Shown: positions 27,773 to 34,856 of the stretch, piece after piece
Layout of the letters: every line of letters begins with the position of its first letter
How positions within the stretch are numbered: position 1 is the stretch's first letter
DNA from: an uncultured Candidatus Actinomarina sp.
GTDB lineage: Bacteria; Actinomycetota; Acidimicrobiia; Actinomarinales; Actinomarinaceae
Assembly: GCA_902627635.1 (NCBI GenBank)
Contig: CACOKA010000007.1
Location: forward strand, 1-38,209
DNA length: 38,209 nucleotides
Reading direction: 5' to 3'
Notes under the pieces: generated by a model
Told to the model about the DNA's origin: nothing
Databases searched by the model: none
Seen by the model: only the letters and a program-made list of their open reading frames with translations
Program-made: the position numbers and the translations under genes

Positions 27773-27778
27773 TATTCT
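27773..27778 (+). promoter_or_regulatory. Predicted -10 box TATTCT for metG
   Basis: TATTCT ends 9 bases before the metG ATG with no ribosome binding site in between; leaderless arrangement. Confidence 0.45.
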
Positions 27779-27787
27779 TAAAGTGTT

Positions 27788-29404
27788 ATGTCAAAAAATG
27801 TATTAGTTTGTGTAGCTTGGCCATATGCAAGCGGCTCAAGACATCTTGGTCATATTGGTGGTGCTTATTTACCAGCAGATATATTTGCAAGATATAACAG
27901 ACTGATAGGTAATAACGTCATTATGGTATCTGGGAGTGATGTTCATGGAACCCCAATAACTGTTAGAGCAGATGATGAAGGTGTAGAACCAATCGAGATA
28001 GTAAATCGATATCATAATGAATTTCTAGGCTATTGGGATAAATTAAATATTCAATGGGATAACTACACAACAACAATGACCAACAACCATAAAGAAGTTA
28101 CCCAGGAAATGTTTTTGAAAATAAAAGAGAATGGTTTTATTGAAAAAAATAAAAGTATTCAGGCTTTTGATCCACAAGAAAACAAGTTTTTACCTGATAG
28201 ATATGTTGAGGGTGAATGTCCAAAATGTAATTATTTGGAGGCAAGAGGTGACCAATGTGATTCTTGCGGTACAACTCTTGATCCTGAAGAACTTATAAAT
28301 CCTAAAAGTAAAATTAATGGAAATAATGCCGAATTCAAAGAGACCGAACATTATTTTTTGAAATTAAGTGCTTTAAATGAAAAGCTTTCCGATTGGTTAA
28401 ATAGTAAAGAAGGTTGGAGACCTCACGTTATAAACTTCTCCAAATCATTTGTAGAAGAAGGTCTACAAGATAGAGCGATAACGAGAGATCTAGACTGGGG
28501 AATCGATATTCCAGAGAATGAATTAGGCAATGGAAAAAAAATATATGTATGGTTTGAGGCCGTAATTGGTTATTTATCAGCTGCTAAAGAGTGGGCCGTA
28601 AATAATGGCACACCTGATGCATGGAAAGATTTTTGGTTAAATGAGGATGCAGAGTCTTATTATTTTGTTGGAAAAGATAATGTTCCTTTTCACGCAATAA
28701 TATGGCCTGCCATGTTACTTGCATACGGTGATTTGAACCTACCAACAAATGTTCCTGCTAACCAGTACATATTAATTAAAGGTGAAAAGGCATCTGCAAG
28801 TAGAGGTGTTGGGAAAACTTTGAACGATTATCTTGATGAATGGAATCCAGACTCACTTAGATACGCCCTAGCCAGCATACTACCCGAGCAAAATGATTCT
28901 GAAATCTCTGAAGATGAGATGATTAGACGAAATAACGAAGAACTTGTAGCAGCATGGGGTAATTTAGTTCAAAGAGTATTTTCTCAATATATAAATAATT
29001 TTGAAAATTTAAAATTCGACTTTGAATTAAATGATGTTGATAGAAAAATTATCGATGAAGCTAATGTTTGTTTTGAAAAGACAAGTGAACTAATCGAGAA
29101 GGTCGAACTAAAATCATCACTTCAGTCGGTTATGGGATATGTAAATAAAATCAATGCTTATCTTAATGAAACAGAACCATGGAAGGTAATAAAAGAAGAC
29201 ATTACTAGAGCAACAGCAATACTTTATACATCGCTTACAGCAATAGAAGCATGTGCATCATTATTTACACCTTTTATGCCAACAACATCTGAGATTGTAA
29301 AAAATGCGATTGAAAAAAATACAAATAACAATTGGTCAGTAAACGACATAAAAAAAGGTGCCCCACTTCAAGACATCGGACACCTTTTTAAAAAATTTGA
29401 TTAG
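27788..29404 (+). CDS. metG: Methionyl-tRNA synthetase
   Basis: Class I synthetase that charges both initiator and elongator tRNA(Met). Seen: the HIGH-type motif HLGH at 19-22 after WPYASG; zinc-finger pairs CPKC and CDSC around 144-165; WFEAVIGYLSAAKEW; YYFVGKDNVPFHAIIWPAML; and the KMSKS loop in the degenerate form KASAS at 334-338, a kind of change also found in other actinobacterial and archaeal-like MetRS. The 538-residue length ends after the anticodon-binding helices, so the C-terminal tRNA-binding (EMAP) domain of longer forms is absent. The last 60 bases hold a hairpin that probably serves the opposite strand; its stop overlaps that of sodN by 4 bases. Confidence 0.96.
   Translation: MSKNVLVCVAWPYASGSRHLGHIGGAYLPADIFARYNRLIGNNVIMVSGSDVHGTPITVRADDEGVEPIEIVNRYHNEFLGYWDKLNIQWDNYTTTMTNNHKEVTQEMFLKIKENGFIEKNKSIQAFDPQENKFLPDRYVEGECPKCNYLEARGDQCDSCGTTLDPEELINPKSKINGNNAEFKETEHYFLKLSALNEKLSDWLNSKEGWRPHVINFSKSFVEEGLQDRAITRDLDWGIDIPENELGNGKKIYVWFEAVIGYLSAAKEWAVNNGTPDAWKDFWLNEDAESYYFVGKDNVPFHAIIWPAMLLAYGDLNLPTNVPANQYILIKGEKASASRGVGKTLNDYLDEWNPDSLRYALASILPEQNDSEISEDEMIRRNNEELVAAWGNLVQRVFSQYINNFENLKFDFELNDVDRKIIDEANVCFEKTSELIEKVELKSSLQSVMGYVNKINAYLNETEPWKVIKEDITRATAILYTSLTAIEACASLFTPFMPTTSEIVKNAIEKNTNNNWSVNDIKKGAPLQDIGHLFKKFD
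29352..29389 (-). terminator. Rho-independent terminator of sodN embedded in the 3' end of metG
   Basis: AAAAAGGTG (29352-29360) pairs with CACCTTTTT (29381-29389), with two further G-C pairs inside after one mismatch. On the minus strand, 12 bases after the sodN stop, this gives a hairpin followed by TTTTTT, a textbook terminator. The same DNA encodes metG codons on the plus strand. It is nearly symmetric in its A/T tails but would cut metG mRNA before its stop if it worked on the plus strand. Confidence 0.7.
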
Positions 29405-29787
29405 CTTTTTGTAGCTTGAAATACCTCATCTATTTCATTAATCAAACCTAGAAGCTCCTCACCTACTGCAGGATCTTCTGTTTTCTTTGCTTCTCCAGCT
29501 TTTTTTGTTGCATTCCAGAAAAGATCATGAACATTTGGGAATTTTTCAAGGTGTTCTGGCTTAAAATAATCTGTCCACAATACCCATAGATCTTTTTTAA
29601 CCTCTTCAGCCATATCTTCTTTGATGGTAATGCAACGTTGTTTGAATGCAGGATCATCAGATTCTTGATATTTTTTGGAGGCATTCACAACTGACTCAGC
29701 ATTGATTCTTGCTTGTGCGGGATCATAAACACCACATGGCAAATCACAATGAGCATGAGCTACTCTTGTTGGTTTAAATAACTTCAT
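29401..29787 (-). CDS. sodN: Nickel-containing superoxide dismutase
   Basis: Converts superoxide to oxygen and hydrogen peroxide in the cytoplasm. Seen: the nickel hook HCDLPCGVYDP, where after removal of a 12-residue leader (MKLFKPTRVAHA) His1, Cys2 and Cys6 of the mature chain bind Ni; then AQARINAESV and a four-helix bundle of about 116 residues with YFKPEHLEKFP. The leader must be cut for activity; the S26 protease encoded divergently next door is the expected enzyme. AAAGGAG just upstream of the ATG is a strong ribosome binding site, in keeping with an abundant protein. Confidence 0.97.
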   Translation of the reverse strand: MKLFKPTRVAHAHCDLPCGVYDPAQARINAESVVNASKKYQESDDPAFKQRCITIKEDMAEEVKKDLWVLWTDYFKPEHLEKFPNVHDLFWNATKKAGEAKKTEDPAVGEELLGLINEIDEVFQATKS

Positions 29788-29790
29788 AAA

Positions 29791-29798
29791 TCTCCTTT
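29791..29798 (-). promoter_or_regulatory. Shine-Dalgarno site AAAGGAGA of sodN
   Basis: On the minus strand AAAGGAGATTT directly precedes the sodN ATG. It decides this start and shows that sodN mRNA has a leader. Confidence 0.8.
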
Positions 29799-29835
29799 AG
29801 TAATCTACTATTAATTTTAATAACAAAATAACTAT

Positions 29836-30339
29836 ATGATTAAAAGCATTGCACGGATATTAAATATTAGAAACCTTCTAATCATCGCTGTCTATTTATT
29901 TCTTAAAAATAACAAAGATGGAACATATAGAGCTTATGAAATCAAAGAAGAAAGTATGGAGCCGTCATTGCACGAAGGCGATTACGTATTAGCAGCAAAA
30001 GTATCTGAACCATTAAATCGTGGAGATATTGTAATTTACGAATATACTCCAAAAAATATTGAAATAATTAAAAGGGTCATTGGACTTCCAGGTGAGACTA
30101 TTTCAAATGAAGATGGCGTTATCAAAGTTAATGGAAAATCTATAAACGATAGCTGGGGTAACGGCGAGTCAGTTTCTTTTGAGCCTATTACATTGCAGGA
30201 AGACGAAATATTTGTGTTAGGAGATAATAGACAAAAGTCTTCCAGTGATTCTTCATCTATTGGTGCAATTAAAGTTGAGGATTGTTGGAAACTAAGATAC
30301 CTTTATTGGCCTTATCACAAGTTTAAGAGTTATGAGTAA
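29836..30339 (+). CDS. sodX: S26-family signal peptidase, Ni-SOD maturation protease (SodX type)
   Basis: Seen: 167 residues; an N-terminal hydrophobic helix (NLLIIAVYLFL, about 13-23); the S26 catalytic Ser40 in ESMEPSLHEGDYVL; the general-base Lys79 in IIKRVIGLPGE; and the VLGDNRQKSSSDS box at 127-139. It is smaller than housekeeping leader peptidases. Placed head to head with sodN across 48 bases, it is the expected enzyme for removing the 12-residue SodN leader. No separate housekeeping signal peptidase is in view, so a wider role cannot be excluded. Its end overlaps the next gene by 8 bases (ATGAGTAA). Confidence 0.92.
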   Translation: MIKSIARILNIRNLLIIAVYLFLKNNKDGTYRAYEIKEESMEPSLHEGDYVLAAKVSEPLNRGDIVIYEYTPKNIEIIKRVIGLPGETISNEDGVIKVNGKSINDSWGNGESVSFEPITLQEDEIFVLGDNRQKSSSDSSSIGAIKVEDCWKLRYLYWPYHKFKSYE

Positions 30340-30520
30340 TTTAATTTGTACATGGTGTAGGAGAGAGATGACCTACCTTCATGGTCATGGAGCTTGTATT
30401 AATAATCAATGCCCTATGTTTGGTCTGAACCAAGCTGAATGTTGTGATGGTGAAACTGTTTCAAACTGTGCTTCACCACAAAAAAATGAAATAACATTAT
30501 CCCCGCGTGGATTAAACTAA
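30332..30520 (+). CDS. Small Cys-rich, zinc-ribbon-like protein, 62 aa
   Basis: Seen: CTWC at residues 6-9, HGHGAC, NQC at 25-27, and QAECC at 34-38, spaced like one or two metal-binding knuckles. GHGAC(V/I)NNxCPxFGxNQAECC is a pattern I associate with small conserved bacterial proteins of unknown function. It is coupled to sodX by an 8-base overlap and followed 17 bases later by korA, so it probably belongs to a sodX-korA-korB transcript. A metal or Fe-S handling role is suggested only by cysteines and neighbours. Confidence 0.82.
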   Translation: MSNLICTWCRREMTYLHGHGACINNQCPMFGLNQAECCDGETVSNCASPQKNEITLSPRGLN

Positions 30521-30537
30521 GCAGGTAAAGTTAAATT

Positions 30538-33204
30538 ATGAGTGAAGAAAAACCTTTAAACGTACCTGAATATCTATTGATTAGATCTGCGGAAGCAAGA
30601 GCTAAGCATTTAGGCATTTCTGTTGAGCAAGCTTTAGCCGAAATTAAGGGAGAATCCCAACCAGTAGCTAAAGTTGAAGAGTCTGTTGAAGAGGTAGTTG
30701 AAGAACCCGTAGCTGAAGTTGAAGAGCCTGTGGAAGAGGTAGTTGAAGAACCTGTAGCTGAAGTTGAAGAGGTAGTTGAAGAGGATGTAGAAGAAGTTGT
30801 AGCTGAGGAAGAACCTATTGAAGAACCAGTAGCTGAAGTTGAAGAGTCTGTTGAAGAGGTAAGCATAGAAAACAAAACTGTTGAGTCTATACCAGCCGTA
30901 ACAATTCGTTTTGCCGGTGACTCTGGTGATGGTATGCAATTAGTTGGTACTAGATTTACTGACACTTCTGCATTATTTGGAAATGATCTTGCTACTCTAC
31001 CAGCTTTCCCTGCTGAAATTAGGGCTCCTCAAGGAACAGTTGCAGGTGTATCTTCCTTTCAAGTACAAATTGCTGATTTTGATATTTTGACACCAGGGGA
31101 CGCTCCAGATGTTTTAGTTGCTATGAACCCTGCTGCTTTAAAAGCTCACTTGCAAGATTTAACACCAAACGGAATGTTGATATTGAACGAAGATGCTTTT
31201 GATGAAAAAAATATTAAAAAAGCGGGTTATGAAATAGATCCAAGAGAATCTGAAGAGCTTGATGGTTATAGAATTTTTCAGGTCCCAATGGAAAAACTTA
31301 CTAAGGAAGCTTTAGAGGAATTTGATTTACCAGGAAGAGCGGTCCTTCGTTCCAAAAATATGATTGCTCTTGGTTTAATTTCATGGACATTTAATAGAGA
31401 CCTTAAAGACACTGAAAATTGGATAAATGAAAAATTTAAGAACCTACCTGAGGTTGCAAAAGCAAACATAAAAGCTCTCAAAACTGGCTATAACTTTGGC
31501 ATTACAGTGGAAGCTTTTCACCATACTTATAAAGTAGACAAAGCGTCATTACCAGCTGGTGAATATACGAATATAAATGGAAACATCGGTTTGAGTTGGG
31601 GACTTATCGCAGGTGCTAAAAAAGCAAATCTCGAGCTATTTTACGGCAGTTATCCTATTACTCCTGCATCAGACATATTGCATGAATTATCAAAACACAA
31701 GAACTTCAATGTTTTAACTTTCCAAGCTGAAGATGAAATTGCAGCCGCTGCAGCAGCTGTGGGTGCTTCATTTACAGGCAAGCTTGCAGTTACAGGAACC
31801 AGTGGACCTGGTCTTGCTCTTAAAAGCGAAACGATATCTTTAGCACTGTCTGCAGAATTACCATTAGTAGTAGTGAATGTTCAAAGGGGTGGACCATCAA
31901 CTGGACTACCTACAAAACCAGAACAATCTGATCTAATGTTTGCAATGTATGGACGTCATGGAGAAGCTCCTTTACCAGTAATTGCAGCTAAATCGCCATC
32001 TCATGCTTTTTACGCAGCATTCGAGGCAACACGTATTGCTTTAAAGTACATGACACCCGTTATTTTATTGTCAGATAACTATGTTGCTACCGGTTCTGAG
32101 CCTTGGAAATTACCTGAAATTGATAGCTTGAATGAGTTGGGAACAAATTTAACCACTACATACAACACCGAGAATGGATTTTTACCATTTTTTAGAGATT
32201 TTGAAACTAATGCTCGACCATGGGCTATTCCTGGTACACCAGGTTTAGAGCATCGCGTAGGTGGTCTAGAAAAAGAAGATGGAACTGGAAATGTTTCTTA
32301 TGACACTGATAATCACCAATATATGACAGATATGAGAGCATGGAAAATTGAAAATATAGCAAATGATATTGACCAGCTTGAAATTAATGGAGACACATCT
32401 TCAGATACACTTATTTTGGGTTGGGGGTCAACTTTTGGTGGCATCACACAAGCTGTAAACAGACTTAATTCAAAAGGTATAAAGGTAGCAAGCGCACACT
32501 TCACGCATGTCAATCCTTTCCCAGACAACACAGCTGAAGTTTTGAGTCAATTTAAAAACATAATTGTCCCTGAATTAAACACTGGCCAATTATCAAAACT
32601 TTTACGTGCACGATATCTTGTAGACACTGTTGGAATCAATAAAGTCGAAGGTTTACCTTTTACAGCACAAGAGTTAGAAGAAAAAATCGAATCTCTCATA
32701 AACTCTTTTGGTACAAAACTTGAGCCAGTTGTAGAGGAAGTTGTAGCTGAGGAAGAACCTGTAGTTGAAGAGGTTGTAGAGGAAGTTGTAGCTGAGGAAG
32801 AACCTGTAGTTGAAGAGGTTGGAATACCAGAACACCTCATAATGAGATCTGCTGAAGCACGTGCAAAAGCTTTAGGTATACCTGTTGAGCAAGTTTTAGA
32901 AGAAATGAGTGCAGATAAACCAGCAGCAGAAACCGAGGAGCCTGTTGTTGAAGAAGAGCCTGTTGTTGAAGAAGAGCCTGTCATTGAAGAAGCAAAATCA
33001 GACAAACCTGAAGAACCAGCAGCAGAAACCCAGGAACCTGTTGTTGAAAGAGTTGTTGAAAGGGTTACTGAAAGAGTAACTGAGAGAATTATCGAAAAAG
33101 TTGATGAGACTTTACCTGAGAATAAAGAACTTGTTCAAGATGTTGAAGAAGAAAGAAATAAGGTTGATGAAGAGAAAAAAGAGGAAGTAAAGACTGATGA
33201 GTAA
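30538..33204 (+). CDS. korA: 2-oxoglutarate:ferredoxin oxidoreductase subunit alpha (fused gamma-alpha) with acidic repeat extensions
   Basis: With KorB, oxidatively decarboxylates 2-oxoglutarate to succinyl-CoA and reduces ferredoxin. Core: gamma domain from about 121 (VTIRFAGDSGDGMQLVGTRF), then the alpha domain (ELFYGSYPITPASDILHEL, FQAEDEIAAAAA, TSGPGLALKSE, QRGGPSTGLPTK) to about 728, colinear with mycobacterial KorA. Odd: 888 residues against about 650. Residues 1-120 and 729-888 are acidic Val/Glu/Pro/Ala repeats, and each holds one copy of a 28-residue motif (9-36 and 763-790; core RSAEARAK.LGI.VEQ.L). The last 60 residues (VERVVERVTERVTER) are probably a long charged helix. Function of the tails is unknown. 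It overlaps korB by 8 bases. Confidence 0.95.
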   Translation: MSEEKPLNVPEYLLIRSAEARAKHLGISVEQALAEIKGESQPVAKVEESVEEVVEEPVAEVEEPVEEVVEEPVAEVEEVVEEDVEEVVAEEEPIEEPVAEVEESVEEVSIENKTVESIPAVTIRFAGDSGDGMQLVGTRFTDTSALFGNDLATLPAFPAEIRAPQGTVAGVSSFQVQIADFDILTPGDAPDVLVAMNPAALKAHLQDLTPNGMLILNEDAFDEKNIKKAGYEIDPRESEELDGYRIFQVPMEKLTKEALEEFDLPGRAVLRSKNMIALGLISWTFNRDLKDTENWINEKFKNLPEVAKANIKALKTGYNFGITVEAFHHTYKVDKASLPAGEYTNINGNIGLSWGLIAGAKKANLELFYGSYPITPASDILHELSKHKNFNVLTFQAEDEIAAAAAAVGASFTGKLAVTGTSGPGLALKSETISLALSAELPLVVVNVQRGGPSTGLPTKPEQSDLMFAMYGRHGEAPLPVIAAKSPSHAFYAAFEATRIALKYMTPVILLSDNYVATGSEPWKLPEIDSLNELGTNLTTTYNTENGFLPFFRDFETNARPWAIPGTPGLEHRVGGLEKEDGTGNVSYDTDNHQYMTDMRAWKIENIANDIDQLEINGDTSSDTLILGWGSTFGGITQAVNRLNSKGIKVASAHFTHVNPFPDNTAEVLSQFKNIIVPELNTGQLSKLLRARYLVDTVGINKVEGLPFTAQELEEKIESLINSFGTKLEPVVEEVVAEEEPVVEEVVEEVVAEEEPVVEEVGIPEHLIMRSAEARAKALGIPVEQVLEEMSADKPAAETEEPVVEEEPVVEEEPVIEEAKSDKPEEPAAETQEPVVERVVERVTERVTERIIEKVDETLPENKELVQDVEEERNKVDEEKKEEVKTDE
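30562..30645 (+). repeat. KorA N-terminal copy of 28-residue motif
   Basis: Encodes residues 9-36 of KorA: VPEYLLIRSAEARAKHLG followed by ISVEQALAEI. It matches the C-terminal copy at 19 of 28 residues, but 8 of those 19 use different codons, so the two copies are old and held by selection on protein sequence. Confidence 0.9.
30673..30762 (+). repeat. 45-bp tandem repeat in the KorA N-terminal tail, two copies
   Basis: Two adjacent 45-bp units (30673-30717 and 30718-30762) differ at 3 bases and encode VEESVEEVVEEPVAE and VEEPVEEVVEEPVAE. Degenerate units continue to about 30860. Confidence 0.92.
32728..32817 (+). repeat. Perfect 45-bp tandem repeat in the KorA C-terminal tail
   Basis: Units 32728-32772 and 32773-32817 are identical in all 45 bases and encode VVEEVVAEEEPVVEE twice. 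Perfect identity implies a recent slippage or recombination event. The unit length equals that of the N-terminal repeat. Confidence 0.93.
32824..32907 (+). repeat. KorA C-terminal copy of 28-residue motif
   Basis: Encodes residues 763-790 of KorA: IPEHLIMRSAEARAKALG followed by IPVEQVLEEM. It lies between two acidic repeat blocks, as the N-terminal copy lies in front of one. Confidence 0.9.
32941..32994 (+). repeat. 18-bp tandem repeat PVVEEE, three copies
   Basis: CCTGTTGTTGAAGAAGAG occurs twice in perfect form (32941-32958, 32959-32976) and once with changes (32977-32994). It forms the second acidic block of the KorA C-terminal tail. Confidence 0.88.
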
Positions 33205-34213
33205 AATTCCTCTCTCATATAAAAGAGCTGACTTTGCTAGCGACCAAGAGGTTAAATGGTGCCCTGGGTGCGGCGATTATACAATTCTTGCTTCTGTACA
33301 AAACTTTATGACTGAATTAGGTATCAGAAAAGAAAATATTGTGTTTGTATCTGGCATTGGTTGTGCGGCAAGATTTCCTTATTACATGAACACATACGGT
33401 TTACATTCAATTCATGGTCGTGCTCCTGCAATAGCAACTGGAGTTAGCGCATCTAACCCTGATCTTTCAGTATGGGTAGTATCAGGAGATGGTGACGCCC
33501 TATCTATTGGAGGAAACCACTTGATTCATGCACTAAGAAGAAATGTAAACATGAAGATTTTAATGTTCAATAATCAAATATATGGACTTACCAAAGGACA
33601 GTATTCCCCTACCAGTGAAGAAGGAAAGAAAACAAAATCTTCTCCTTTTGGCTCTGTAGAACTTCCACTAAACCCAATGAGTCTAGCCTTAGGAGCCGAG
33701 GCGTCCTTTGTTGCAAGGTCAATTGATATGGATAGAGATCTTACAGCAGAGGTACTTCGAGCAGCATCTGAACATGAGGGTTCAGCTTATGTTGAGATTT
33801 ATCAAAACTGTAATGTGTTTAATGACAAAGCCTTTGAGCAGCTAACTTCTAAGGAAGGAAAAATAGCAAATCGTATAAATCTAAAACATGGTGAGAAAGT
33901 TATCTTTGGAGCAGAAGATGAAAATGCTGTAACAATTCGTGATGGAGAAGCAGTCATTGTCAAAAGATCTGAAATAGATGATAGTGAGATTTATGTTCAT
34001 GACATTACAAAAGATAATCCTTCAATTGCTTTTTCATTATCAAGATTATCTCATGGACCTTATGGACCAACACCAGTAGGTATCTTTAGAAAAGTTGAAA
34101 GAGACACTTACAATGATGAAGTCAGAGAACAAATTGACTCATCTATTGAACAAAAAGGTGAAGGAGAACTTGATAAGCTTATAAGATCTCTTGGAACCTG
34201 GAACGTAAATTAA
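33197..34213 (+). CDS. korB: 2-oxoglutarate:ferredoxin oxidoreductase subunit beta
   Basis: Thiamine diphosphate-binding subunit of KorAB. Seen: 338 residues; KWCPGCGDYTIL at 20-31; SGIGCAARFPYYMNTYG; the TPP/Mg motif GDGDALSIGGNHLIHALRRN; FNNQIYGLTKGQYSPTS; and PFGSVELPLNP. The cysteines CPGC near the N terminus and a later Cys (YQNCNVF) are the 4Fe-4S ligands expected in this family. The 8-base overlap with korA (ATGAGTAA) indicates coupled translation. KorAB replaces or supplements the 2-oxoglutarate dehydrogenase step of the TCA cycle. Its stop is one base from the convergent PhoU-like gene. Confidence 0.97.
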   Translation: MSKIPLSYKRADFASDQEVKWCPGCGDYTILASVQNFMTELGIRKENIVFVSGIGCAARFPYYMNTYGLHSIHGRAPAIATGVSASNPDLSVWVVSGDGDALSIGGNHLIHALRRNVNMKILMFNNQIYGLTKGQYSPTSEEGKKTKSSPFGSVELPLNPMSLALGAEASFVARSIDMDRDLTAEVLRAASEHEGSAYVEIYQNCNVFNDKAFEQLTSKEGKIANRINLKHGEKVIFGAEDENAVTIRDGEAVIVKRSEIDDSEIYVHDITKDNPSIAFSLSRLSHGPYGPTPVGIFRKVERDTYNDEVREQIDSSIEQKGEGELDKLIRSLGTWNVN

Positions 34214-34214
34214 A

Positions 34215-34847
34215 TTATTCGTCTAGATAATCTATTTTATCGGTTGGCATAATCAAGGCAGTGCTCGCATTTACAATATGTGAAACAATCCTTTTAAGAT
34301 AACGATAAAGTAAAGTTGTTGCGACTGGATACTGAACTTTTTCTTTATTTTCAAGTAGTGCAGTAATCTTATCATCAAGACTTGTCGACAGGGATGATCC
34401 GAGTGTTATTAAATCCTGTACTTTTGACTCATCGTCAAGATTCAAACAGGACTGTAAATATACAATAAGCTTTCCTATGTCATTTCTCAACTCAATATAA
34501 TTATCAAGCTCGTCACCTTGGGTAAATGTATTTCCAGTTTCTGCGATTTCAAATAAATTTTTACAATAATCGCCAATTCTCTCAATGTCTTTTGACATTG
34601 TCATATAGGAGAGTAGAAGGGGGATGTTTAGACTTCTTGAGTTGACCGCGGAATGAATAATCATTTCTCTTCTAACATCACGATGTAGTTCGTTAATTTT
34701 TTTATCTGTTGAATATAGATCATCTCTAACTGAATCTAGATTTGTATCTCCAAGAAGACAGTTCATTGCAAGGTCATAAATTCTCATGCTATTTGTTAGC
34801 ATCTCACTTAATTTTGCGTCAATACTATCTAATGATTCACTACTCAT
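34215..34847 (-). CDS. PhoU-domain protein
   Basis: Phosphate-uptake regulator-like protein. Seen: 210 residues of helical bundle with two PhoU-type repeats; MSSESLDSIDAKLSEMLTNS, LYSTDKKINELHRDVRREMI, and the metal-site-like MTMSKDIERIGDYCKNLFEI (PhoU ExxxDxxxD / DxExxGD pattern). It follows the Na/Pi cotransporter gene by 9 bases, and its Shine-Dalgarno site AAAGGAGA overlaps that gene's stop. It therefore most likely controls this cotransporter and not a Pst/PhoR system, none of which is visible. Confidence 0.92.
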   Translation of the reverse strand: MSSESLDSIDAKLSEMLTNSMRIYDLAMNCLLGDTNLDSVRDDLYSTDKKINELHRDVRREMIIHSAVNSRSLNIPLLLSYMTMSKDIERIGDYCKNLFEIAETGNTFTQGDELDNYIELRNDIGKLIVYLQSCLNLDDESKVQDLITLGSSLSTSLDDKITALLENKEKVQYPVATTLLYRYLKRIVSHIVNASTALIMPTDKIDYLDE

Positions 34848-34856
34848 ATTTCTCCT

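Noticed and set aside
30531-30965. Ser/Thr-rich open frames antisense to korA (also 30634-30939 and 32547-33005)
   Set aside because: They are the reverse frames of the Glu/Val repeat codons (GAA/GTT read as TTC/AAC); no start signal and the sense gene is certain.
30673-32994. Repeats in korA as a CRISPR array
   Set aside because: Units are contiguous without unique spacers, in frame and multiples of three, so they are coding tandem repeats.
30538-33204. KorA motif as a true E2 peripheral-subunit-binding domain
   Set aside because: The similarity is only a short helix pattern, the GTG-GR loop of that domain is missing and there is no lipoyl domain; kept only as an analogy.
34214-34214. Terminator between korB and the phoU-like gene
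   Set aside because: The stops are one base apart and no hairpin with a T-run is visible on either strand.
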